15,031 nt of DNA. Origin: JAYZQT01 sp964412235 (lineage in GTDB: Bacteria > Pseudomonadota > Alphaproteobacteria > MPNO01 > UBA830). Of this stretch, positions 6,730 to 14,075 are shown piece by piece. Each line of letters opens with the position of its first letter. Within the stretch, counting starts at the first letter, position 1. The position numbers and the translations under genes are program-made. The notes under the pieces were generated by a model. It had not been told where the DNA came from and searched no databases. It saw only the letters and a list, made by a program, of their open reading frames with translations. The stretch lies in the NCBI GenBank assembly GCA_964412235.1, contig CAYPNT010000073.1:1-15031 (forward strand). Direction: 5' to 3'.

Positions 6730-7829
6730 ATGGGTCACGGCCGTTGTTCTGCAGCACCAAAATCCGAGGAATACCCAACCATCAAGTTCAAACCACGGCA
6801 GCATAAACGCGTTTGTGACGGCCACCCATGGGCTTTCTCAAATGAAGTGGAAATGAGCCGTGACGCAAAAGCATTGCCACCTGGCACGTTAGTTTTGCTA
6901 TGCGACACGAATGGTAATGGAATCGGAATAGCAATGTTTAACCCCCGATCTCTCATCTGTGCCCGTATTTTATCTCGTGCGATCAGCGTAACGATTGATA
7001 CGAGTTGGATCTCTGCTCGATTGATCGCCGCCCTCCAATTAAGAAACCGGATGTTTCCAGCTCCCTACTACAGACTAGTGCATGCCGAAGCGGACGGATT
7101 GCCGGGCCTAATTATAGACCGGTTCGACGAGACAACCGTCGTTCAATTGAATACCGCCGGCATGGAATTGCTCTGCAGAAACATCATAGAAGCGTTAAAC
7201 AATACGATTTTGCCAAAAACAATATTAATACAACGACAAGGCAGTGCGCGTATATTAGAGGGCCTTGATGCCATTCCAACAGAAATTATTGGAAATTTTT
7301 CCAACCCAACACGCCTCGAAGAAAACGGTAACACGTTTCTAATAGACCTGTTGGATGGTCAAAAAACCGGGTGGTTCTTTGACCATCGGGAAAATCGGTC
7401 ACGCGCTGCGATACTTTCACGGGGTCACCGAGTGGCTGATATTTATTCGTATGTTGGAGGATTTGGNNNNNNNNNNNNNNNNNNNNNNNNNNNNNNNNNN
7501 NNNNNNNNNNNNNNNNNNNNNNNNNNNNNNNNNNNNNNNNNNNNNNNNNNNNNNNNNNNNNNNNNNACCTGAAATCAGGTAGGCGTGGATATAGAAAGTT
7601 GGCGGGACTGGCCGCCCGGATCGTCGAGCAAAACGGAATACTATGCATAGCCTCTTGCTCCCACCACGTCGATGTCAAAATGTTTACAGAAGACGTTAAC
7701 AAAGGCGTTGTCGACGCAAGACGGAACGCGATCGTGTTGCATGTAGGCGGAGCTGCGCCAGATCACCCGGTCCACCCCGCCCTACCGGAAAGTTCATATT
7801 TGAAATGCCTTTTTCTCAAACTAGATTAA
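6730..7829 (+). CDS. RlmI-like class I SAM-dependent rRNA methyltransferase, interrupted by assembly gap
   Basis: Both ends belong to the RlmI/YccW group (COG1092), whose E. coli member makes m5C1962 in 23S rRNA. Before the gap: an N-terminal PUA-type RNA-binding domain with the characteristic GHPWAFSNEVE near residues 32-42, then HAEADGLPGLIIDRF, DGQKTGWFFDHRENR, and the SAM-binding motif I start DIYSYVGGFG, at which the N run begins. After it: GRRGYRKL, CIASCSHH and PDHPVHPALPESSYLK, the family's C-terminus. The 100 N hide motif I's end and the DPP catalytic region, which in E. coli RlmI is about 75 residues, so the real gap should be over 200 bases. The placeholder breaks the reading frame artificially; I treat both parts as one gene. 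The start ATG at 6730 has no clear ribosome site; an in-frame CTG at 6700, 7 bases after AAGGAG, is an alternative. It sits oddly within the glutathione-type operon. Confidence 0.88.
7467..7566. other. Assembly gap (100 N placeholder)
   Basis: A run of exactly 100 unknown bases inside the methyltransferase gene. The round number suggests a default spacer of unknown true length rather than a measured gap. The flanking frames require a true length of 3k+2 if the gene is intact, and 100 does not satisfy this. Confidence 0.98.
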
Positions 7830-7842
7830 ACGGAGAATACTA

Positions 7843-8469
7843 ATGTTGAAAATTCTAGGGCGCTCTAGCTCCTCAAATGTCCAAAAGGTGGTTTGGCTTT
7901 GCGGAGAACTTGAAATTCCATTTGAAAGAATAGATATCGGGGGACCATTTGGCGGGAATGATCAACCAGAATATCTGTCCCTGAACCCTAACGGTGTTGT
8001 GTCGACAATCGACGATGAAGGTTTCATTCTATGGGAGTCTAATTCTATTGTCCGTTATCTGGCGGAAAAGCACGCCCGCGGAACCGAGTATTGGCCAAAC
8101 GATATACAAAAGCGTGCGAGTGCCCACCGCTGGATGGACTGGGCTCTTTCAATCCTTGCACCACGGCATGTACCGGTTTTTCAGGGTTTAATACGAACAC
8201 CGGAAGGCGATCGGGACATGGGCCGTATCTCTGCTTCACGTGACCTATGGGCTCAAGCAAATAAAGTTATGGATGGATGGCTCGCAAAGAATGAATATCT
8301 TTCGGGAGAAAATTTTGGAGTTGGCGACATCCCCGCATCACCATTCACATACCGCTGGTTTAATCTGCCGATTGATAAAGAAGATTTTCCTCATTTAAAA
8401 CGATGGCACCAGGAAATATGTGAAAGACCAGCGTTTCAAAAACACGTTATTGAAATAGGCCTACAATAA
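7843..8469 (+). CDS. Glutathione S-transferase family protein, first copy (cis-proline replaced by Ser)
   Basis: 208 residues, normal for a cytosolic GST. The N-terminal thioredoxin-like domain (about 1-78) holds the active-site-type serine cluster SSSSN at 8-12, GGPFGG at 33-38, NPNG at 48-51 and WESNSIVRYL at 64-73, whose E-S pair binds the gamma-glutamyl part of glutathione. The helical C-terminal domain (about 90-205) includes WMDW and the N-capping-box region GVGDIPASP. Residue 54, normally the almost invariant cis-proline before the ESN motif, is Ser (codon TCG at 8002-8004); the tandem copy has Pro. This may weaken glutathione binding or be a sequence error. A GGAG site lies 7 bases before the ATG; the gene starts 13 bases after the methyltransferase and ends 12 bases before the second GST. 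Likely role: conjugation or removal of glutathione on a small molecule, unknown substrate. Confidence 0.92.
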   Translation: MLKILGRSSSSNVQKVVWLCGELEIPFERIDIGGPFGGNDQPEYLSLNPNGVVSTIDDEGFILWESNSIVRYLAEKHARGTEYWPNDIQKRASAHRWMDWALSILAPRHVPVFQGLIRTPEGDRDMGRISASRDLWAQANKVMDGWLAKNEYLSGENFGVGDIPASPFTYRWFNLPIDKEDFPHLKRWHQEICERPAFQKHVIEIGLQ

Positions 8470-8481
8470 GGAATTCAGATA

Positions 8482-9102
8482 ATGCTGCAGCTAAAAGGTC
8501 GAGTAAACTCATCAAACGTAATGAAGGCGCTCTGGGTGCTAGACGAAATTGGTCTTGAGTATGATAGGGAAGATGTAGGCGGACAATTTGGTAAAAACAC
8601 TGAGACACCTTATTTAGCACTAAACCCCAATGGCCGCATCCCAACCATTGTTGACGGCGATCTGGTGCTATGGGAATCAAATTCCATCGTTCGTTACCTC
8701 GCTTCGAAGCACAGTATGGGTAAATTATGCCCCTCAGACCCAGGCGCGAGAGCGCGCTGCGAAATGTGGATGGACTGGCAATTAACAGAGCTGGTGCAAA
8801 ATATGGTACCCGTATTTCACGGATTAATCCGGAAATCGGCCGAAGAGCGAAATACAAGAGAAATTGAAGCCGCGCGCGATACCTGGTCTCAAAAGTGGGC
8901 AATTTTAAATAAACATCTTAAACGTAATGAATACGTAGGTGGTGCCAACTTTACCATGGCAGATATTCCAATCGGCCCCATCGCGTATCGATGGTACGAA
9001 CTGCCCATCGAGCGCGAAGAATATCCCGATCTTTACCGCTGGTATAAACAGCTATGCGACCGGTCAGCCTTTAAAAAACATATAATGACCGGTTTGAGTT
9101 AG
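8482..9102 (+). CDS. Glutathione S-transferase family protein, second copy
   Basis: 206 residues, colinear with the preceding GST and roughly 45% identical by eye, with no gaps in the first 78 residues. Conserved: SSN at 10-12, GGQFGKN at 33-39, NPNGRIPTIVD at 48-58 with the cis-proline at 54, WESNSIVRYL at 64-73, WMDWQL in the helical domain, and the ADIPIGP capping region. All expected glutathione-site residues are present, so this copy should be active even if the first is not. The ribosome site AAGGA (8468-8472) overlaps the stop of the first GST. GGQFG-type bacterial GSTs are often near catabolic or detoxification genes. The two copies differ widely in DNA, so the duplication is old. Confidence 0.94.
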   Translation: MLQLKGRVNSSNVMKALWVLDEIGLEYDREDVGGQFGKNTETPYLALNPNGRIPTIVDGDLVLWESNSIVRYLASKHSMGKLCPSDPGARARCEMWMDWQLTELVQNMVPVFHGLIRKSAEERNTREIEAARDTWSQKWAILNKHLKRNEYVGGANFTMADIPIGPIAYRWYELPIEREEYPDLYRWYKQLCDRSAFKKHIMTGLS

Positions 9103-9123
9103 TCTGCGTACGCTAATTCGTCT

Positions 9124-9996
9124 ATGACTAAACAAAAGGAAAGTGCCCTAAAGGGCATTGGCTTTATGCTGCTAGCGGTCGCTCTATGGTCGTCGATGAT
9201 GGTTATGGTCCGTTTCCTTTCAGAAGACTTCACGTCGTTTCAAATTTTGTTCATACGTACCTTAGTAGGTGTTCTGCTGCTCGCGCCTTTAATGCGCTCT
9301 TCGGGCATACAAATACTTAAGACGCGCCGTTTTCCGCTCCACTTATTGCGCGCGATCTTTGCCTATTTTGGTATGTTGGGGCTGTTTATTGGCATAAGCG
9401 AGATTCCTCTCGCCGAAGTTGTGTCACTAAGCTTTACCCAACCAATCTTTATCGTGGCTTTAGCAGCAGTCCTTTTAAGCGAGAAATTAAGCGGGGTCAG
9501 GTTATCGGCTACCTTTGGCGGGTTTGCCGGCGTGTTAATTATACTCCGACCTGGGTTTTCTGAAATTGGTTATGGGGCGGCGGTCGTTTTAGGTGGCGCG
9601 GTGGCCTATGCCTGCTCTAACATGTGTATAAAAAAATTAACATCAACAGATAATGTTGTGACCACAACGCTATGGGTCAACATACTAATGTGTCCTCTAG
9701 CGGGAATTCCTGCGGTATTTTATTGGGTTACACCAGGCTACCTAGATTTGATAATTCTCGTGGCGGTCGGAATAACCGGAACCGGAGGCATTTGGTTTGT
9801 CACACGTGCTTATAACGTAGCTGAGATGAGCGCTGTTGTGCCGTTCGACTTTTTGCGATTGCCAATAGTAGGAGTTGCAGGCTGGATATTTTTTCATGAA
9901 ACAACGGACTACTGGACTGTATTAGGTGCCATCGCAATCTTTTCCAGCACCTACATGCTGGCATGGTCTGAAAGAAAAACCGAAGCGAGGGTTTGA
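9124..9996 (+). CDS. EamA-family (DMT superfamily) permease, second copy
   Basis: 290 residues with about ten hydrophobic segments and two EamA repeats. It is recognisably homologous to the permease at 5835: both share the pattern ALADVA/PLAEVV, SPIF/QPIF, a FGGFAGVLIILRPG-type hairpin, WVTPGY/WDTPAY, and FDFLRLP late in repeat two. It starts 21 bases after the second GST and is the last gene of the plus-strand run; no convincing ribosome site precedes the ATG. Together the two permeases bracket the methyltransferase and GST genes. Like the first, it is an inner-membrane metabolite transporter, direction and substrate unknown. It is convergent with the oxygenase at 10034-11512, with 37 bases between the stops. 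Confidence 0.9.
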   Translation: MTKQKESALKGIGFMLLAVALWSSMMVMVRFLSEDFTSFQILFIRTLVGVLLLAPLMRSSGIQILKTRRFPLHLLRAIFAYFGMLGLFIGISEIPLAEVVSLSFTQPIFIVALAAVLLSEKLSGVRLSATFGGFAGVLIILRPGFSEIGYGAAVVLGGAVAYACSNMCIKKLTSTDNVVTTTLWVNILMCPLAGIPAVFYWVTPGYLDLIILVAVGITGTGGIWFVTRAYNVAEMSAVVPFDFLRLPIVGVAGWIFFHETTDYWTVLGAIAIFSSTYMLAWSERKTEARV

Positions 9997-10033
9997 TTTG
10001 AATTAGTCCACATGAAAGTCAGGCCGGTCGATC

Positions 10034-11512
10034 TTAATCCCTCGCCGCATCATCAGGTAATTTTATCGCCCGGAGTTGCCGCTCAACGATCGTCTGAAAT
10101 TCTTCCCACGGGGCCTCTCGAAAAGAATGATTGCGAATTACAAAATAGGCGCCAGCATAAAATTTCTCATACGAGGTGTGCCGACCAGCAAACTCCGAAC
10201 CCACGAGATCCCACGCTAACCGGTATAGTTTCATCCTATCGAAGCTATCCATAAATGGGGTTGCCCAGAATTGTTCGAATTGTTTCCGCAGTTCGGGATT
10301 ATTCATGACGGAGACATCGGCAGGCATTTGAAAAACACCTCCACCCATCATTTCACGCAGCATCTCAATAATCGATGAATGATTTTCGGTACACCAATTT
10401 AAGGCTGCATACATATAACGACGGTTCACCGTTACGTAGTCTTGGTCACCGCCTGGCCAGTCCTCATAGGCCTCAATCTGACCATGAATCATACCGCCAA
10501 GCGTAGCTTCCAGGGCAGCCATCCGGCCAAGCTGATCCGCAACTGCCGGGATCTCGTGATTTCCCGATGCCTGTGTAATTTTGCTCAACAAGCCCGTTAA
10601 AAGTTGCATTTTAGACCAAAATCGAATGTTCGATTGATGATTACCCATTGCGTGAGACGGTGTCTGTACATAGATGCCACGAGACATTTCCGTATGCGAG
10701 TGAACAAAAACTTTTTCCCAAGGCACCAAGACATTCTCACAAATCACCATCGCATCACTCTCATCAAACTTTGCCGAGAGTGGATAATCAAAACTATTTA
10801 CAAGACCCTGTGCGAAAGGTTTACGGGACCAGAGACTGACACCAGGCGTACCACACGGAACAGCGCAGGTCACAGCCTCTGCTTCCTGTCCGGGTGCAAT
10901 GGGTAACAAATTACCTATCCAAAGTTCATCTGCATAAATTCCACCAGTCGCTAACATCTTCATTCCGGAAATCACCAAACCATCATCGCGTTCGTCAATC
11001 ACACGAAGAGTCGGAACGGGCAGAGCCTTACTATGATAGAAGTCTGGATTGCGAGCGCCAGCGGGAGGCAGAACCGCGTACGCCGCATAAATATCTTGTT
11101 GGCGCATATAATCGTAGTGTTTCTGTAAGTTGGTCCCGTAATTAGGACCAATTTCATCAAAGACTTCAGATTTCATAGCAAGCCCGGTAACAAAACTAGA
11201 AACATGATCAGGCGAACGCCCAAATAGGCCACAGGTCTCGTCAGCGATTTTTTTATGGGCACGCATACGCCGACGCAAATCTTCCTGGCACCGGGGTTTT
11301 AGATAATACATTGAGTGCCGCTCCCCGTCTTCCTCGAACGACATCAAATCGCGGTTAGAAGGATCCGCCTTCATATCATAGAGTGCCGCCATTGATTGCG
11401 CGCTGGCAGCGAACGCTGGATGCGTGGTCACATCATCAACTTTCTCGCCACCTATATAAACGACGCGCCCATCACGCAAACATTCAAGATGCTCCTTACC
11501 GGTCTTTAGCAT
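10034..11512 (-). CDS. HpaB-family flavin-dependent aromatic hydroxylase (4-hydroxyphenylacetate 3-monooxygenase oxygenase-like)
   Basis: 492 residues, the length of HpaB-family proteins. Visible family marks: a GRDG.VYIGG-type N-terminus with V..HPAF (17-34), ETCGLFGRSPDHVSSFVTG at 92-110, DGLVISGMKMLATGGIYADE at 177-196 (acyl-CoA-dehydrogenase-like flavin region), YPLSAKFDESDA at 243-254, and VPWEKVF at 263-269. These enzymes use FADH2 from a separate reductase to hydroxylate phenols next to the OH. The related 4-hydroxybutyryl-CoA dehydratases carry a 4Fe-4S cluster on Cys99, Cys103, His292 and Cys299. Here C94 is not followed by a Cys four residues later and no Cys lies near the His at 287 or 292, so a monooxygenase is more likely. 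It starts 7 bases after the CoA-transferase gene; co-transcription is very likely. The substrate is unknown; an unusual family member is possible. Confidence 0.9.
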   Translation of the reverse strand: MLKTGKEHLECLRDGRVVYIGGEKVDDVTTHPAFAASAQSMAALYDMKADPSNRDLMSFEEDGERHSMYYLKPRCQEDLRRRMRAHKKIADETCGLFGRSPDHVSSFVTGLAMKSEVFDEIGPNYGTNLQKHYDYMRQQDIYAAYAVLPPAGARNPDFYHSKALPVPTLRVIDERDDGLVISGMKMLATGGIYADELWIGNLLPIAPGQEAEAVTCAVPCGTPGVSLWSRKPFAQGLVNSFDYPLSAKFDESDAMVICENVLVPWEKVFVHSHTEMSRGIYVQTPSHAMGNHQSNIRFWSKMQLLTGLLSKITQASGNHEIPAVADQLGRMAALEATLGGMIHGQIEAYEDWPGGDQDYVTVNRRYMYAALNWCTENHSSIIEMLREMMGGGVFQMPADVSVMNNPELRKQFEQFWATPFMDSFDRMKLYRLAWDLVGSEFAGRHTSYEKFYAGAYFVIRNHSFREAPWEEFQTIVERQLRAIKLPDDAARD

Positions 11513-11519
11513 TGTGTTT

Positions 11520-12734
11520 CTAAATAGTTCCCTGTTTTTTTAACTCGTCAATCTCGTCGAGCGTTTTACCGACGATATCGCTCCAAACGTATTTATTATG
11601 TTCACCCAGCTTTGGACCGGGGTGTCGCACAGTTCCCTGTGTCATTGAAAACTTTGGGACTACGTTCTGCATAGCCATTTCACCAAATTCGGGATGATTA
11701 ACGCGAATAATACTGTCTCGGGCTTTAAATTGCGGATCGTCGAGCATTTCTGGTGCACGGAAAATTTTACCGTTGGGTATACCGTGTTCATTTAATAAGT
11801 CTTCCAGCTCGTCAGAACTGAAATTCTTAGTCCAGTCAGCGATCAACTCATCGAGCTCTACTTGATTGCTGCCCCTCGCTGCGTGGGTAGCATAACGATC
11901 ATCAGAACCCAACTCCGGCCGTCCCATGGCAGCTGCCATGCGCACCCAAACCGTGTCTTGGTTGGCTCCGATAACGAGCCAAATCCCATCCCTTGTTGGA
12001 TAAACGTTGGAGGGAGCTATTTTAGGCAAAAACGATCCGGTGCGCTCGCGAATATACCCACCCACATCATAGTCAGTAATTAAATTCTCCATCATATTTA
12101 GGACCGATTCATATATTGATGCATCTATAACCTGACCCCGGCCTGTTAAATGCACCTGATGTAACGCCATTATAGCACCAAGGCACGCATGGGTCGCGGC
12201 AAGTGTATCACCGATGGAAATGCCGGCGCGACTAGGCGGCAGAGATGGATCCCCCGTAGTATACCGGAGCCCGCCCATCGCCTCACCGATTGCCCCATAA
12301 CCTGCTCGCTTCGCATAAGGGCCCGTCTGACCAAAACCGGAGACCCGGATCATAATCAGCTTAGGGTTTATTGCAGATAGCTGCTCATATCCTAACCCCC
12401 ATCGCTCCATTGTACCGGGCCTAAAGTTTTCAAGTAACATATCCGCAGACTCTACGAGCTCTTTGACCAGTTTCTGTCCCTCCGGTTCCCGCGCATTCAG
12501 TGTTGCTGAAAGCTTATTTCTGCCGAGCACCGGCCAGAACAGAGCTTTACCATGAGGCTTTTCCTTGCCCCATTCGCGCATGGGGTCACCCACCGTTGGT
12601 TGCTCCAACTTAATCACTTCCGCACCATGATCTGCCAGCAATTGGCCACAAAAGGGCCCCGCGATCATTGTTCCCATCTCGATAACCCTAATATTTTTGA
12701 GTGGCCCCTCACGCGGCACAGATTCGGTGCTCAT
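11520..12734 (-). CDS. Class III (CaiB/BaiF family) CoA-transferase
   Basis: 404 residues, standard for the family. It moves CoA from an acyl-CoA donor to an organic acid through an enzyme-bound anhydride on an Asp; that Asp is probably D176 in GISIGDTLAA. Other marks: GPLKNIRVIEMGTMIAGPF at 10-28, LADHGAEVIKLEQP at 33-46, LNARE..G at 79-86, LLENFRPGTMERWGLGYE at 100-117, VSGFGQTGPYAKRAGYG at 131-147 and the C-terminal HNKYV near 380. A GGGGG ribosome site lies 4 bases before the ATG. It is the first gene of a two-gene unit with the HpaB-like oxygenase and is divergent from an MFS transporter, 84 bases apart. Acid substrate and CoA donor cannot be told from sequence. Confidence 0.94.
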   Translation of the reverse strand: MSTESVPREGPLKNIRVIEMGTMIAGPFCGQLLADHGAEVIKLEQPTVGDPMREWGKEKPHGKALFWPVLGRNKLSATLNAREPEGQKLVKELVESADMLLENFRPGTMERWGLGYEQLSAINPKLIMIRVSGFGQTGPYAKRAGYGAIGEAMGGLRYTTGDPSLPPSRAGISIGDTLAATHACLGAIMALHQVHLTGRGQVIDASIYESVLNMMENLITDYDVGGYIRERTGSFLPKIAPSNVYPTRDGIWLVIGANQDTVWVRMAAAMGRPELGSDDRYATHAARGSNQVELDELIADWTKNFSSDELEDLLNEHGIPNGKIFRAPEMLDDPQFKARDSIIRVNHPEFGEMAMQNVVPKFSMTQGTVRHPGPKLGEHNKYVWSDIVGKTLDEIDELKKQGTI

Positions 12735-12752
12735 TCTACCCCCTTTTACGCA

Positions 12753-12793
12753 ATTATAATTTTCCTAATCGTCGCCCACGGGTATGGACGGGT
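12753..12793. promoter_or_regulatory. Divergent promoter region with TATAAT on both strands and ACGGGT direct repeat
   Basis: In the 84-base space between the CoA-transferase and MFS genes, AATTATAAT gives a perfect TATAAT on the plus strand (12755-12760) and on the minus strand (12753-12758). No good -35 box stands at the expected distance on either side. ACGGGT occurs at 12778-12783 and again at 12788-12793, a 10-base period that is one helical turn, as would suit a regulator binding site. This is pattern-based only. Confidence 0.3.
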
Positions 12794-12818
12794 CAAGCCA
12801 GACGCGAGATAAAACATC

Positions 12819-14039
12819 ATGTCCCAAACCAAGAAAATTCCGCGCACTCAATGGCCGGTGATGTGGGTCGTGTTCGGCGCGGGAATCATTGCAGCTATGC
12901 ATCTAGGAAAACTGCCACCAGCTCTACCTGAAATTAGAGCCGACCTCCAAGTGAACCTCGTTATAGGGGGTTGGATAGCTTCAATGATTTCCCTTACCGG
13001 ATTTACGCTGGGATTAATCGCCGGCACACTAGCCGACAAACTTGGACAACGGCGTGTATTAATCACCGGACTACTTGTTTTATGCGTGGGTACTACTTTG
13101 GGAGCTGTAGCCACCACAGGTAGTTTGATGCTCTTCTCCCGTTTTGTGGAGGGCTTGGGTTTTACAGCGGTTACCGTAACCGGCGTGGGGATGATAACAC
13201 ACGTAACGTCGCCCCGAGACCGTAAATGGGCACTGGGAATATGGTCTTCTTATCTACCACTCGGCTTTTCCGGGATCTTAGTTGGCGCGGCCATAGTACT
13301 GCAAAACTATGATTGGCAGTTTCTTTGGATTCTGAGTGCGGGCTTGACGCTCACCTGGACACTTATTGTGGTGCTAGTCACTAAAAACTGGATTCCGCAA
13401 ACCAACGAAGGCGCAGAATCATGGTCTTTGATAAGATCCGTAATCGAGTGCGTTTCAGTACCTGGGACAATACTAGCGGCCGGATGTTTCGGGCTTTATG
13501 CAGCCCAACACGTTTCGATTATGGCTTGGCTTCCGACCTACCTAACCGAGGAATACGGATATTCGAACCTTCCAGCGGCTGCCATTCCCGCGATCGTCCT
13601 GTTATTTAACGCAGGAGGAAATTGGCTTTCAGCACTGTGGATGGGGAGAGGCGTTAAAATATGGGTTTTATTAACGATCGGGGCTATTGGTATGGGATGC
13701 ACCCAAATCGGTATTTTTTCGGCGAATATTCCTGATGTGATGCGATTAGTGTGTGCGATGTTTTATGGTATTTTTGGTGGTATGATCCCCGCCGCAGCCC
13801 TGGCATCTGTGTCAATCTATGCCCCTTCTTCCACCCATATTGGAACGACAAGTGGGGTTATCGTCATGGGCACTAATACGGGAATGCTATTCGGACCACC
13901 GGCAATCGGGGCGGTACGCATGGCTACAGGTAATTGGAATGACGTGATTTGGCTGGTTACCACTCTGGCTATTTTAGGGACTTTGTGCGGGCTAGCCTCT
14001 CGCATGACTGAACGACGTGCGAGACCATACAAAACCTAG
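12819..14039 (+). CDS. MFS transporter (12 membrane segments)
   Basis: 406 residues, with twelve hydrophobic segments in two six-helix halves separated by a polar linker near residues 190-205. The MFS motif A, GTLADKLGQRR, lies at 69-79 between helices 2 and 3, where it belongs. Residues 13-31 are helix 1. The overall style resembles CynX/NimT-type and related organic-anion carriers, but the substrate is not readable. It is divergent from the CoA-transferase/oxygenase pair and 36 bases upstream of the HMGL-like gene on the same strand, so it probably brings in, or removes, a compound handled by those enzymes. The ATG at 12819 has only a weak ribosome site. Confidence 0.92.
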   Translation: MSQTKKIPRTQWPVMWVVFGAGIIAAMHLGKLPPALPEIRADLQVNLVIGGWIASMISLTGFTLGLIAGTLADKLGQRRVLITGLLVLCVGTTLGAVATTGSLMLFSRFVEGLGFTAVTVTGVGMITHVTSPRDRKWALGIWSSYLPLGFSGILVGAAIVLQNYDWQFLWILSAGLTLTWTLIVVLVTKNWIPQTNEGAESWSLIRSVIECVSVPGTILAAGCFGLYAAQHVSIMAWLPTYLTEEYGYSNLPAAAIPAIVLLFNAGGNWLSALWMGRGVKIWVLLTIGAIGMGCTQIGIFSANIPDVMRLVCAMFYGIFGGMIPAAALASVSIYAPSSTHIGTTSGVIVMGTNTGMLFGPPAIGAVRMATGNWNDVIWLVTTLAILGTLCGLASRMTERRARPYKT

Positions 14040-14075
14040 TAAGGTTAGATAAACGAAAGACAAAGGGAACAAGCC

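Noticed and set aside
7355..7582. Alternative short frames crossing the N gap
   Set aside because: They arise from unknown bases; both flanks match a single RlmI-like gene in other frames.
9985..10045. Inverted repeat GCGAGGG (9985-9991) / CCCTCGC (10039-10045) across the convergent gene ends
   Set aside because: The arms are 47 bases apart, lie in the coding ends, and no T run follows, so it is probably chance rather than a terminator.
10604..10906. Plus-strand reading frames inside the HpaB-like gene, and similar opposite-strand frames elsewhere
   Set aside because: They are shadows of strongly supported genes, with no recognisable domain and atypical composition.
10034..11512. 4-hydroxybutyryl-CoA dehydratase for the oxygenase-like gene
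   Set aside because: The Cys and His ligands of the iron-sulfur cluster are not present at the expected spacing.
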